A stretch of 64,000 nt of DNA from JAQVEM01 sp964616545 (GCA_964616545.1 CAZTUA010000041.1:3775-67774), one strand, 5' to 3'; shown: positions 9,151 to 17,996, numbered from the stretch's first letter. Notes: a model not told the origin generated them from the sequence alone. Program-made: numbers and translations.

Positions 9151-10362
9151 ATGGATTCATTTCTCTTATATCAATATATCATAACCGGGATTCTGGTACT
9201 GTTTTTACTGAACTTTATTATTAATAACATAGTATTCAAAAGTACTGCCAGTTACACGCTTCCTGCTGATATATCTAAATCACCGCCGCTTGTTTCAGTA
9301 TTAATTCCTGCCAGAAATGAAGAGGCTAACATAAAAAGGTGTTTAAAATCGCTTCTCAAGCAGGATTATCCCAATATTGAAGTGCTGGTACTGGATGATA
9401 ATTCCACTGACAATACTTCAACAATTGTAAGGCAAATTGAAAAAAGGGACAGCAGAGTAAAGCTTATTACCGGTAAACCATTAAAGAGAGGCTGGCTCGG
9501 GAAAAGCTATGCATGCTGGCAGTTATCAAAATATGCAAAAGGCAAATATATATTTTTTACGGACGCAGATACATTCCACTTCAAAAATTCTATCTCAAAC
9601 ATACTGGGCTGCCTTATTAAAAATAACCTTGATGCGCTCTCTGCAATTCCGAGACAGATAATGATAACCCTGAATGAGAGACTTGTTGTCATATGGGTTT
9701 ACTTTGGGATTCTTAGCCTTATGCCGCTTTTTCCTGTGAAATATACAAAAAGCCCATTGTTCAGCACCGCCAATGGCCAGTGCATATTATTTAAAAGCGA
9801 TGTATACAGGAAAATTGATGGGCACAGGTCAATAAAAAATAAAATTCTTGAGGATATACACATCTCGAAACAGGTAAAAAGACATGGATACAAATTTATG
9901 ATTTTCGACGGAAGCAAAAATATACATTGCAGAATGTACAGAAATCTTGGCGAGATTATACCGGGCTTTTCAAAGTTCATGTTAGCCGCTTTTGATTACA
10001 GTGTACTTACACTGGCTGTTGTTATTTTCATGATTACAGCATTGTTTTTGTTGCCGTTTCTTTTATTACCCATGGGAGTTCTACTATTTAACTGGCCGGA
10101 TACAATAATAAACCTGATTATTATACAGATTTTTATAATCCTTTTTATGAGAATTATTATGGCTATCCGGCTCAAAAACAGGGTCATTGATTGTTTTCTG
10201 CATCCTCTTTCAATGCTGCTTATAATTATGATCTGCATAAATTCCGTTTTCCAGGCAAGGTCTGCCGGGGGTGTCCGATGGAAGGACAGAGGATACGATG
10301 TCAGCAGAAAAGATTATCTGGATTTAATTGATGAGTATGAAAGCCAGAAGAGCTACCGTTAA
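9151..10362 (+). CDS. membrane glycosyltransferase family 2
   Basis: A 403-residue inverting GT2. An N-terminal membrane helix (residues 5-28) is followed by the GT-A domain: VSVLIPARNEEANI, VLVLDDNSTDN, the metal-binding FFTDADT and the LEDIHISKQVKRHG acceptor-site motif. Three or four C-terminal membrane segments follow (about residues 285-375). The layout resembles carotenoid or lipid-linked glycosyltransferases of the CrtQ type and hopanoid-cluster GT2 enzymes, so a lipid or polyisoprenoid acceptor is plausible but unproven. It stands alone and is convergent with the isopropylmalate dehydrogenase-like gene. Confidence 0.8.
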   Translation: MDSFLLYQYIITGILVLFLLNFIINNIVFKSTASYTLPADISKSPPLVSVLIPARNEEANIKRCLKSLLKQDYPNIEVLVLDDNSTDNTSTIVRQIEKRDSRVKLITGKPLKRGWLGKSYACWQLSKYAKGKYIFFTDADTFHFKNSISNILGCLIKNNLDALSAIPRQIMITLNERLVVIWVYFGILSLMPLFPVKYTKSPLFSTANGQCILFKSDVYRKIDGHRSIKNKILEDIHISKQVKRHGYKFMIFDGSKNIHCRMYRNLGEIIPGFSKFMLAAFDYSVLTLAVVIFMITALFLLPFLLLPMGVLLFNWPDTIINLIIIQIFIILFMRIIMAIRLKNRVIDCFLHPLSMLLIIMICINSVFQARSAGGVRWKDRGYDVSRKDYLDLIDEYESQKSYR

Positions 10363-10409
10363 ACCTTAAAAATCTCTTATATTCTAAAATTATCTTAAAA
10401 CACCATCAT

Positions 10410-11489
10410 TTAATTTTCCAGGATATCGCCGGCTATTATATCTCCCACTTCACTCGTAGTGTAGCCCATCCTGCCCGCACTTAAACTATCAATTTTCATA
10501 CAGGTATGTGCCACTGCTTTTTCAATGGACCTGGCTGCTTCTTTCTCTCCCAGGTGCACGAGCATCATTCTTCCCGCTTCTATTGCGGCAAGGGGGTTTA
10601 TCACATTTTTCCCCGTATATTTAGGAGCAGATCCCCCTATCGGTTCAAACATGGATGTCCCTTCCGGGTTTATGTTCCCACCGGCGGCAATTCCCATGCC
10701 TCCCTGTATCATTGCACCAAGGTCGGTGATTATATCGCCAAACATATTTGGCACTACCATAACATCATACCATTCAGGATTTTTTACGGTCCACATGCAG
10801 GCGGCATCTATGTGGTTATAATCGGTTTTAATATCAGAGAAGTTTTTTGACATTTCCGTAAACGCTCTATACCACAGGTCCCCTACATATGTCAGCACAT
10901 TTGTTTTATTTACAAGAGTAAGCTTCCCTGGCTTTCCTTCTTTTTTTCTAGATCTTGCGAGATTAAAAGCATATTCCAGACAGCGGTCAACCATCTGCCT
11001 GTCGTAAACCATTACCTGGGTTGCAATTTCATATGGAGAACCCTTTCTTGTTATACCGCCATGGCCCGTGTAAAGTCCGCCGGTATTTTCCCTTACCACC
11101 AGAAAATCTATATCTTCCGGTTTCTTATCTTTTAATGGGCAATCAACACCAGGGTAAAGTTTTACCGGTCTTAAATTTATATACTGGTCAAGGGCAAATC
11201 TTAACTTTAACAAAATACCCACTTCAAGGATTCCAGGCTGCACATCAGGGTGCCCGATAGCTCCAAGATATATTGTTTTAAATTTCTTTAGTTCCTCAAT
11301 TGCAGAATCCGGCAGTGTTTCCCCTGTTTTTAAAAATCTTTCTCCTCCAAAATCAAATCCGGTAAACTCAAAACTTATATTATGCTTTTTGCCGGCAGCT
11401 ATAAGAACTTTTTTCCCTTCTTCAATAACCTCCGGTCCCGTACCGTCTCCGGGTATAACTGCAATACTATAATTCCCTGTTCCAGCCAT
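10410..11489 (-). CDS. leuB: isocitrate/isopropylmalate dehydrogenase family protein (3-isopropylmalate dehydrogenase-like)
   Basis: A 359-residue NAD-dependent beta-decarboxylating dehydrogenase. Conserved motifs are IAVIPGDGTGPEV at the N-terminus, VRENTGGLYTG, the signature NMFGDIITDLGAMIQGG, and the adenosine-loop GGSAPKYTGKNVINP. LeuB oxidises 3-isopropylmalate in leucine synthesis; relatives act on tartrate, malate, homoisocitrate or isocitrate. The EVGILLKLRFALDQYINLRPVK segment fits LeuB and tartrate-dehydrogenase-like enzymes. No other leucine genes are adjacent, so the substrate is uncertain. The start ATG at 11489 has GGAGGAAA seven bases upstream. Confidence 0.75.
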   Translation of the reverse strand: MAGTGNYSIAVIPGDGTGPEVIEEGKKVLIAAGKKHNISFEFTGFDFGGERFLKTGETLPDSAIEELKKFKTIYLGAIGHPDVQPGILEVGILLKLRFALDQYINLRPVKLYPGVDCPLKDKKPEDIDFLVVRENTGGLYTGHGGITRKGSPYEIATQVMVYDRQMVDRCLEYAFNLARSRKKEGKPGKLTLVNKTNVLTYVGDLWYRAFTEMSKNFSDIKTDYNHIDAACMWTVKNPEWYDVMVVPNMFGDIITDLGAMIQGGMGIAAGGNINPEGTSMFEPIGGSAPKYTGKNVINPLAAIEAGRMMLVHLGEKEAARSIEKAVAHTCMKIDSLSAGRMGYTTSEVGDIIAGDILEN

Positions 11490-11668
11490 GTCTTTCCTCC
11501 ATATAATTAATTCTCAAAACAATTACTGCTATATTATATATAAATACCCATATATTTCACTAATAATTTATCATAAATCCGGATACCGGCCGCAGTTGGA
11601 AAATACTAATTTCTCCAGATTTTATAAGGTTACCCATAAGATTATCTTTATGATTATTCTTATAACGC

Positions 11669-12091
11669 TTATTGCAGATTAATCAAACATGCCACAATAT
11701 GCGGGATAAAAATTATCATCCCGATTATTAATGCTATAAAAGATGCAATCAAAACCGTACCTGCGGCTATATCTTTTATATGTTCTGCAATTAATTTATA
11801 TTCTTCTGTTACCAGGTCTATTATTAATTCAAAAGCTGTATTTATCATCTCCAGGCAAATTACCATGCAGATAACCAGTATAATAAATATCCATTCAGTC
11901 GTGGAAATATGAAATAAAAACCCCGCAATGATAGCCAGGATCCCAAATATTAACTGTATCCTCAGGCTCTTCTCTGTTCTTAAAGCTCTGAATATACCTT
12001 TTATTGCGTACCTGAATGAGTAGAGTATAGATTCCCTGCGATAGCTGTTTCGTTTTTTAATAAAACCCTTATTTTCTTTTTTAGCATTCAT
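11669..12091 (-). CDS. dgkA: diacylglycerol/undecaprenol kinase
   Basis: A 140-residue integral membrane kinase with three hydrophobic helices and the active-site signature CLEMINTAFELIIDLVT (Glu and Asn for metal-ATP), preceded by SFRYAIKGIFRALRTEKSLRIQ. In Gram-positive bacteria this family phosphorylates undecaprenol for cell-wall carrier recycling; in others it phosphorylates diacylglycerol. There is a basic N-terminal extension of about 22 residues, and the start at 12091 lacks a strong ribosome binding site. Which lipid it uses cannot be read from the sequence. Confidence 0.88.
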   Translation of the reverse strand: MNAKKENKGFIKKRNSYRRESILYSFRYAIKGIFRALRTEKSLRIQLIFGILAIIAGFLFHISTTEWIFIILVICMVICLEMINTAFELIIDLVTEEYKLIAEHIKDIAAGTVLIASFIALIIGMIIFIPHIVACLINLQ

Positions 12092-12212
12092 TTTGTATCT
12101 GTACTACATTTTAGATTTAATCATTAACTTCGTAAAGCCTTTTCCGTTAACAAACTGCATGCTGATGGAATCCTGGAGAAAGGGATAGGTTTTCTCTTGC
12201 TCTATATTATCT

Positions 12213-13118
12213 TTAGCCTTTGTTTAGATATAGAGTCCCTGCCGAGAATAGCAGCAATAAAAGGAACATATAGAAAGGAAACCATATTTCATTAAAGAAG
12301 TTAAAAGAACTTATAAAATTTTGAACAATAAAAATTATAGCCATAATGATTACCGAGGATATCATGGTAAACATGCTTGCTTTTGTTATATCCTGATACT
12401 GTTTCTCATCGTACCATTCACTTGCACCTTCTCTGATTTTTATTATCAGCCAGAATAGGACTATAAGAAAATAAGGGATTACAGATACCAGGCTCAAGAC
12501 AATTACTCCTGCATCTACTGCCCATAATAGCTGTGGATATACCATAAGATACAATACAGAAAAAATTGTAATCAGACCCAGGCCTGAAATTCCACTTAAA
12601 ATACCAATGTACTGTGCATTAATAAATATAGAATCATCCTTCAGGACTATCTCTTCGCTCTCCTTCCTGGCAGATTTCCCCGTCATTGCAAGCAAAACGA
12701 GCACAAGAATATAAAAGATAAAATGAAGTGCCTGACTCAGAAAAAGGATGATAAACTCCTGGGGCAGTCCAAAAATATATTCTTTTGAAATATCGCTCAT
12801 AAGCGCAAAGTCCCCGAATAACATAAGTAATGAAATAATGCCTGTAAAAAATAGAAATGAACGGAGAAAGTTATCCCTTTTAAAAAAATTTAACTGCATA
12901 ATTAGTGTAAAAATAGCTGCTGTATGGGACAGGCCAAGCAAAATATAAACCAGTGCGACAGGAATTGAAAATTTATTCATAAGTGCTTCAACATCTCCCG
13001 CATTTAAAATCACTTTCCTGAGCATAAAAAAAAATGTGTTTGTGAAAATAAGACCTGCGGCCGAACTCAGGCATAAAACCAGGGTTACATTATTACTTAT
13101 TTTTAATAGTCTCCTCAT
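12213..13118 (-). CDS. polytopic membrane protein of unknown function, paired with XRE regulator
   Basis: A 301-residue membrane protein with about eight hydrophobic segments and a short polar loop (SARKESEEIVLKDD) near the middle. I do not recognise a functional family. The late motif IREGASEWYDEKQYQDITKAS is a possible fingerprint for homology searches. The start ATG at 13118 has AAAGGAGAA upstream. It begins 16 bases after the stop of the XRE-type regulator gene, so the two form an operon. Small XRE regulator plus membrane protein pairs are common in Gram-positive genomes, often with the regulator controlling the pair. Confidence 0.65.
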   Translation of the reverse strand: MRRLLKISNNVTLVLCLSSAAGLIFTNTFFFMLRKVILNAGDVEALMNKFSIPVALVYILLGLSHTAAIFTLIMQLNFFKRDNFLRSFLFFTGIISLLMLFGDFALMSDISKEYIFGLPQEFIILFLSQALHFIFYILVLVLLAMTGKSARKESEEIVLKDDSIFINAQYIGILSGISGLGLITIFSVLYLMVYPQLLWAVDAGVIVLSLVSVIPYFLIVLFWLIIKIREGASEWYDEKQYQDITKASMFTMISSVIIMAIIFIVQNFISSFNFFNEIWFPFYMFLLLLLFSAGTLYLNKG

Positions 13119-13134
13119 TTTTATTCTCCTTTAT

Positions 13135-13359
13135 TTAATCTTCGGCAGGGTAGAATATCTCCTCTACGGATTTTTTAAAGAATCGTGCTATTTTTAGGGC
13201 CAGCAATACCGAAGGGTTAAATTTACCTTTTTCTATAGAGTGGATTGTAAGCCTTGTCACACCTATTTCATTTGCCAGCTCCTGCTGGGAAATCTCATTA
13301 TGTTCAAAACGGCATTTTCGTAAGTTATTTCTAAGTTTAAATTCTTTTTTTACTGACAT
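13135..13359 (-). CDS. XRE-family transcriptional regulator
   Basis: A 74-residue protein that is almost entirely a Cro/C1-type helix-turn-helix: RKCRFEHNEISQQELANEIG, then VTRLTIHSIEKGKFNPSVLLALKIARFFKKSVEEIF. It resembles the short YozG-like regulators. It is the first gene of a two-gene unit with the downstream membrane protein, which it may control. A modest AAGG lies upstream of ATG 13359. Confidence 0.9.
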   Translation of the reverse strand: MSVKKEFKLRNNLRKCRFEHNEISQQELANEIGVTRLTIHSIEKGKFNPSVLLALKIARFFKKSVEEIFYPAED

Positions 13360-13627
13360 ATTGCCTTACCCGAAAATATATTCTTTAAACTACTGCCTAA
13401 TACATGTTCACTGCCCTTTATGTAATAAAAATATGTATATAATAATAATCATAATGTATACTATTATATACATTAAGTCAAGACTTTTTTATTCTCATCA
13501 ACCCCTTTATTTTTCATATTATAAGGTTAATATATATATTACAGGGATTTATCAACAGAAATGCTTATTATAAGTATTTCTGCCAATTAAAATATTTCTG
13601 AGAATTGAGAAGGGAGAGTCTACAAAC

Positions 13628-14194
13628 ATGAAAAAATCACTTGGAGCAAAAACTATTATTTTCCCCACACCTGTACTTATTATCGGAACATACGACAGAA
13701 GTAATAGACCAAACCTCGCCACTGTCGCCTGGGGAGGTATCTGCTGTTCCGGGCCTCCCTGCGTGGCAGTTTCCCTGCGGAAAGCCAGGCATACCCATGA
13801 CAATATTCTGGGGAAAAAAGCTTTTACCGTAAATATACTTTCCGAGAACATGGTCAAAAGTGCTGATTACTATGGAATTGTTTCAGGAAAGAATGAGGAC
13901 AAATTTTTAAAAACAAACATTACACCGGTAAAAAGTGAGCTTGTCGATGCACCCTATGGAAAAGAATTTCCTCTTGTGCTGGAATGCAGTCTTTTTAAAA
14001 GCATTGAATTAGGGGCTCATACTCAGTTTATCGGTGAGATTCTGGATGTAAAAGCAGAGGAATCCATCCTTAATTCAAACGCCCAGCCCGATATTGAAAA
14101 ATACAGGCCATTTTCCTTTGACCCGGCGACTACCTGTTATTTCCGTACCGGTAAAATACTGGCAAAAGGCTTTTCTGCCGGTAAAGAAATCTAA
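13628..14194 (+). CDS. flavin reductase-like FMN-binding split-barrel protein
   Basis: A 188-residue protein of the flavin reductase/FMN-binding split-barrel family: PVLIIGTYDRSNRPNLATVAW, CCSGPPCVAVSLRKARHTHDN and FTVNILSENM. Members bind FMN and reduce flavins or act as small oxidoreductases, often in anaerobes without an assigned substrate. GGGAGAG lies nine bases before the ATG. It stands upstream of the radical SAM gene on the same strand, with a 190-base spacer holding two inverted repeats, so co-transcription is uncertain. Confidence 0.85.
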   Translation: MKKSLGAKTIIFPTPVLIIGTYDRSNRPNLATVAWGGICCSGPPCVAVSLRKARHTHDNILGKKAFTVNILSENMVKSADYYGIVSGKNEDKFLKTNITPVKSELVDAPYGKEFPLVLECSLFKSIELGAHTQFIGEILDVKAEESILNSNAQPDIEKYRPFSFDPATTCYFRTGKILAKGFSAGKEI

Positions 14195-14239
14195 ATCTTT
14201 TTTTTGTTTCCGGAGACTGTTTTTAAAATACTTTGTAAC

Positions 14240-14262
14240 TTAAACGTTCAAAAAACGTTTAA
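14240..14262. repeat. perfect inverted repeat upstream of radical SAM gene
   Basis: Arms TTAAACGTT (14240-14248) and AACGTTTAA (14254-14262) are perfectly complementary around CAAAA. The AT-rich arms and CG cores look more like a dimeric regulator's operator than a terminator. It lies 122 bases upstream of the radical SAM start. Confidence 0.5.
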
Positions 14263-14282
14263 TATAATAATAGGAGAACAGT

Positions 14283-14313
14283 CCTGATTTACTTTAGCTT
14301 TACACAAATCAGG
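14283..14313 (+). repeat. inverted repeat in leader of radical SAM gene
   Basis: Arms CCTGATTT (14283-14290) and AAATCAGG (14306-14313) flank a 15-base loop. It may form a hairpin in the leader of the radical SAM mRNA; no U-tract follows, so it is not a terminator. Confidence 0.4.
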
Positions 14314-14384
14314 CAACCTGTCAGAATAAAACATGTTTTATTAACAAAAAATAAAAAAGTTTAAAGAGAAAAGAGAGAATCGCA

Positions 14385-15857
14385 ATGAAAATTTTACTTG
14401 TTTACCCGGATTACGAAGAAACCTTCTGGAGTTTTAAAAGGGTTTTAAAGATACTGGGTAAGAAAGCTGCTTATCCACCACTCGGTCTTCTAACTATCGG
14501 AGCAATGCTGCCGGATAGCTGGGAGAGGAAACTGGTTGATATGAATACTGACATATTAAAAGATGAATATATCAAGTGGGCTGATTATGTATTCGTAAGT
14601 GCAATGATTGTACAAAAAGAATCAGCAAGAAAAGTTATAGATAAATCAAAGGAACTGGGAAAGCCCGTAGTTGTAGGCGGTCCCCTTTTTACAACCGGCT
14701 GGGAAGATTTTACTGATGCGGATCATATTTTCCTGGGTGAAGCAGAAGATACTTTTCATGGTTTCATTGAAGACCTGGAAAAAGGTACACCGCAAAAATT
14801 TTATAAAAACAGCCATTTCCCCGATATTAAAACTACTATTATTCCGGACTGGAGCTTAATCAATGTCAAAAACTATAACTCTATGTGTATCCAGTTTTCG
14901 AGAGGCTGCCCTTTTAACTGTGAATTTTGCGATGTAGTGCTGCTGAATGGCAGAACACCACGGATTAAAAGCAAAGAACAGTTAATAGCCGAACTTGAAG
15001 CACTGTATAAACGGGGCTGGCGCGCCGGTGTATTTTTCGTAGATGATAATTTTATAGGTAAAAAGGGTCTATTAAAAAAAGTATTTTTACCGGCGATCAT
15101 AGAATGGCAGAAGAGCAAAAGGTATCCTTTTTCCTTTAATACCCAGGCATCAATTAACCTTGCCGACGATGAGAAAATTATGAACCTGATGTCAGAGGCC
15201 GGTTTTACATCTGTTTTTATAGGCATAGAAACACCTGATTCTGACAGTCTTGAAGAATGCGGCAAATTTCAAAATAAAAACAGGGATTTAATAGAATCCA
15301 TAAGAATAATTCAGAATAAAGGCATGGAAGTTCAGGGAGGATTTATTGTTGGTTTCGACAGCGACAAAGCTTCTATCTTCCAGCGGCAGATTGAATTCAT
15401 ACAGAAAAGCGGAATTGTCACTGCCATGGTCAGCGTTCTCAATGCATTGCCAAAAACCAGACTGTATAAGAGGTTAGAAGAGAGTAAAAGATTAATTAAT
15501 AACGGTACGGGAAACAATACAAAAATTTCAAGTTTAAACTTTATTCCGAAAATGGATAAAAAAATTCTGATGAACGGCTTTAAAAAAATTTCGTCTACAA
15601 TATATTCCCCAAAAGTTTATTATGAGAGAGTGAAAACCTTTTTAAAAGAATATAAACCTATAAAAAGAAAGATGCCGCGTCTGCGCTTATATCATATAAG
15701 AGCGCTTATTGGCTCAATATGGCTGCTTGGCATTAAACAAAAAGGGAGATTTTATTTCTGGAAATTGTTGCTCTGGAGTCTTTTCAGACGTCCAGCACTC
15801 TTCCCTCATGCTATTGGTTTTTCTCTGGCCGGCATCCATTTCAGGACGGTATCATAA
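14385..15857 (+). CDS. B12-binding domain radical SAM protein, DUF4070 type (HpnP-like superfamily)
   Basis: A 490-residue enzyme. Residues 1 to about 140 form a cobalamin-binding Rossmann domain (KAAYPPLGLLTIGAMLP, KPVVVGGPLFTTGWEDF). A radical SAM barrel follows with the 4Fe-4S motif SRGCPFNCEFCD near residue 175. The C-terminal DUF4070 region ends in GSIWLLGIKQKGRFYFWKLL and FRRPALFPHAIGFSLAGIHF. The best-known relative is the hopanoid C-2 methylase HpnP, whose N-terminus is very similar, but many family members have unknown substrates, so methylation or another radical reaction on a lipid is only inference. A weak AAGAGAGAA precedes the ATG. No hopanoid genes are nearby. Confidence 0.85.
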   Translation: MKILLVYPDYEETFWSFKRVLKILGKKAAYPPLGLLTIGAMLPDSWERKLVDMNTDILKDEYIKWADYVFVSAMIVQKESARKVIDKSKELGKPVVVGGPLFTTGWEDFTDADHIFLGEAEDTFHGFIEDLEKGTPQKFYKNSHFPDIKTTIIPDWSLINVKNYNSMCIQFSRGCPFNCEFCDVVLLNGRTPRIKSKEQLIAELEALYKRGWRAGVFFVDDNFIGKKGLLKKVFLPAIIEWQKSKRYPFSFNTQASINLADDEKIMNLMSEAGFTSVFIGIETPDSDSLEECGKFQNKNRDLIESIRIIQNKGMEVQGGFIVGFDSDKASIFQRQIEFIQKSGIVTAMVSVLNALPKTRLYKRLEESKRLINNGTGNNTKISSLNFIPKMDKKILMNGFKKISSTIYSPKVYYERVKTFLKEYKPIKRKMPRLRLYHIRALIGSIWLLGIKQKGRFYFWKLLLWSLFRRPALFPHAIGFSLAGIHFRTVS

Positions 15858-16038
15858 TTAATTCTTGAAAACCAATTATATTTTTTATAATGCTGTGTTA
15901 TAATCAGTACAGATAGTTATAATATAACACTACAAGAATACCAGTTCAGATATTATCAGGTCTTATAACAACACTGCAGTAATAATGCAACCTTTAGTTT
16001 AATCTGCAATATCATGAATTTTAAATTTAAAGGTTAAT

Positions 16039-16143
16039 ATGAAGATATTCCTCTTAAGAAGCGGTAAAAGAGTCAGAAGAATATTTAGAACCATTCTGCA
16101 CATAGGCAGACACATAGGAATCGGTTCTACAATCAGATGGTAA
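16039..16143 (+). CDS. possible 34-residue basic peptide
   Basis: A short reading frame starts at ATG 16039, has AAAGG five bases upstream, and ends at TAA 16141-16143. The peptide begins MKIFLLRSGKRVRRIFRTI and ends GSTIRW. It has many Arg, Lys and His residues alternating with Ile, Leu and Phe, so it could form a cationic amphipathic helix. It follows the radical SAM gene by 180 bases on the same strand. It could also be a chance frame in AT-rich DNA; the ribosome binding site and composition are the only support. Confidence 0.3.
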   Translation: MKIFLLRSGKRVRRIFRTILHIGRHIGIGSTIRW

Positions 16144-16270
16144 TATAAAAATCTAAAACTGTGTAATATCTTTCAGGCTATTCCTTATTAGCAGTTATTA
16201 TCATTTTTTAGGGCCGTGATGATATATGACCGGAGAATCTGTGGCGTGTAAATCACATTTTAAAATTATT

Positions 16271-17278
16271 TTAATCATCAATTTCTCTCAGTAATTCAGC
16301 ACACTTCTCCGGTAAAATAGTATTAACGTTAATTCCTGATCCTATCTCAAATCCTGCTCTTGTAACCAATCTTGGGAGTAAATTAATATACCAGTGATAA
16401 TACCTGCTTCCTTTGCAGTCAACAGGCGCACTGTCTATTATATAATTATAGTCCGGGTCATCCAGCAGATTGTAAAGTTTTCTCAGTACAACCTTTAAAG
16501 TCAGAGCAAGTTGCCCGGTATCCTTTTTATGTATCTGGGAAAAGCATGCCATATGTTCTTTTGGCAAAATAAAAATATTATAGGGAACCACGGAAGCATA
16601 CGGTGCCAGAGCAATAAAGCTTTCATTCTCATAGATAATTCTATCTTTGATCTTTCTTTCATGGGAAATCATATCACAGTATGCGCATTTACCTGAATCA
16701 TCAAAATATTTCTCTGCTTCATATAGCCTGTTTCTTATAAAACCCGGTATAAAAGGAACAGCAACAAGCTGTGAATGAGGATGTATGAGTGAAGTCCCTG
16801 CCCTGTTTCCATGATTTCTGAAAATAACTATAAGCCTGCAATTCTTATTTTTACTCAATTCTAAAAATCTGCTTCTGTATGCCTCCACTACATTTGTTAT
16901 CTGGCCAGGATCGAGATTGCAGAGATTGTCACTGTGTAACGGTGATTCAACAATAACTTCATGGCTCCCTTTTCCGTCAATTTCAAGATAGAACTTTTCT
17001 GCATTGTACCGTCTGATATCCTTTCCGGTAGTTTCTGCGGGTTTAAGAATGGGAAACTTATTCGGTACCACTCTTACCTGCCAATTTTCTCCATCCTGGA
17101 TGGTCAATACTTCTTTAGGTGTCATATGCTCGTTTCCACCACAAAAGGGGCAGCTGCTCTCATATTCCTTTATTGCCACCTCCCCCCTTTCTTCCCTGAA
17201 ATCGTTTGGTCTTTCCGACCTTCCCGATGCAAATATTGTCCAGTCTTTGGTTATAGGGTCCTGCCTTATCACAGACAT
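16271..17278 (-). CDS. galT: galactose-1-phosphate uridylyltransferase (GalT family)
   Basis: A 335-residue HIT-superfamily nucleotidylyltransferase. Zinc-site cysteines are in CPFCGG (Cys43, Cys46). The nucleophile is the second His of HPHSQ (residues 166-170), and a second domain starts with KCAYCDMISHE and ends in YYHWYINLLPR. GalT exchanges UDP between glucose-1-phosphate and galactose-1-phosphate in the Leloir pathway. The Ser in HPHSQ instead of Gly occurs in many prokaryotic GalT proteins and also in ADP-glucose phosphorylase-like members, so sugar-nucleotide preference is not certain. AAAGGAGG lies ten bases before ATG 17278. No galK or galE is adjacent. Confidence 0.85.
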   Translation of the reverse strand: MSVIRQDPITKDWTIFASGRSERPNDFREERGEVAIKEYESSCPFCGGNEHMTPKEVLTIQDGENWQVRVVPNKFPILKPAETTGKDIRRYNAEKFYLEIDGKGSHEVIVESPLHSDNLCNLDPGQITNVVEAYRSRFLELSKNKNCRLIVIFRNHGNRAGTSLIHPHSQLVAVPFIPGFIRNRLYEAEKYFDDSGKCAYCDMISHERKIKDRIIYENESFIALAPYASVVPYNIFILPKEHMACFSQIHKKDTGQLALTLKVVLRKLYNLLDDPDYNYIIDSAPVDCKGSRYYHWYINLLPRLVTRAGFEIGSGINVNTILPEKCAELLREIDD

Positions 17279-17381
17279 ATCTGTACTGCCTCCTTTAAAT
17301 ATTCATATATGTTTAATTTTATGCTATTTTATAAATGATATAAATATATTAACTTATATGATACCTTTTTTACCTTAAAAA

Positions 17382-17744
17382 ATGGAAAAAGAAAAATTTG
17401 AACAAATAGTAGTGGACACCCTTGAAGAACTCCCAGATAAATTTAAAGAAAAAATAAAGAACCTCGGTGTAGTTATTGAAGAAAGGGATACGAGATCGTT
17501 ACCGGAAAAGAATAAAAATGCCGGGGCAAGATTGACACTCGGTCTTTACCAGGGACTTCCTGCCACACTCAGGGCCGGCAGGAGAAATCTAATGCCTGAT
17601 AAAATAACCATATATAAAAAAACACTGGAAAAGGTGAGCCGAAATGATATTGAGCTGGAAAAAAATATAAAAAGGGTCATTCTGCATGAGCTGGGACATT
17701 ATTTCGGACTTGACGAAGAAAGATTAAGAAAGCTGGGATACTGA
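17382..17744 (+). CDS. zincin-like metallopeptidase family protein (HExxH)
   Basis: A 120-residue protein of the small bacterial minimal-zincin family (formerly DUF1025). The C-terminal part has HELGHYFGLDEERLR, where the two His and Glu of HExxH bind zinc. The N-terminal MEKEKFEQIVVDTLEELPDKF is typical of the family. Peptidase activity is expected from the fold but physiological substrates are unknown. It is divergent from galT; the start at 17382 lacks a clear ribosome binding site. Confidence 0.88.
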   Translation: MEKEKFEQIVVDTLEELPDKFKEKIKNLGVVIEERDTRSLPEKNKNAGARLTLGLYQGLPATLRAGRRNLMPDKITIYKKTLEKVSRNDIELEKNIKRVILHELGHYFGLDEERLRKLGY

Positions 17745-17914
17745 CTTTTACTCCTCTGGTTCCCTTTTATCTTTACCATTTTTTTATTTTTCCTCCCGGT
17801 TATTCTTTATTATTTTCCGGTATTAACAGCTTATATCATCTCTCTAAGTGGCAACCGAACCCCCGATGGTTAATCACCAGTAACGGAAGATTAAAAAAAA
17901 TTAAAAAAATAATC
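17745..17914. other. intergenic region upstream of the lon promoter
   Basis: No open reading frame is supportable here. A short GC-richer patch (about 17850-17886, containing GGCAACCGAACCCCCGATGG) stands out from AT-rich surroundings. I could not match it to an RNA family. Confidence 0.4.
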
Positions 17915-17943
17915 TTGACAATACAGAAAAATAAATGTATATA
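17915..17943 (+). promoter_or_regulatory. sigma70 promoter of lon
   Basis: A -35 TTGACA (17915-17920) and a -10 TATATA (17938-17943) are spaced by 17 bases, with an A/T-rich UP-like stretch directly upstream. Transcription would start near 17950, giving a leader of about 240 bases. Confidence 0.65.
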
Positions 17944-17955
17944 TACATAATAACG

Positions 17956-17996
17956 TTTCACTTTAAGTGAAATTTATTTTTACTATTTAAGTAAAA
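17956..17996. promoter_or_regulatory. two adjacent inverted repeats just downstream of the lon promoter
   Basis: The first is TTTCACTT-T-AAGTGAAA (17956-17972, perfect 8-base arms). The second is TTTTACT-ATTTA-AGTAAAA (17978-17996, perfect 7-base arms). They share an (A)AGT(G/A)AAA core and sit over the start region, so they may be operators for a heat-shock or stress repressor. They do not match CIRCE, HAIR or CtsR boxes. Confidence 0.5.

Noticed and set aside
17956..17972. The lon palindrome as CIRCE, HAIR or a CtsR box.
   Set aside because: Its arms TTTCACTT/AAGTGAAA do not match TTAGCACTC-N9-GAGTGCTAA, CTTGAGT-N7-ACTCAAG or the GGTCAAA direct repeats.
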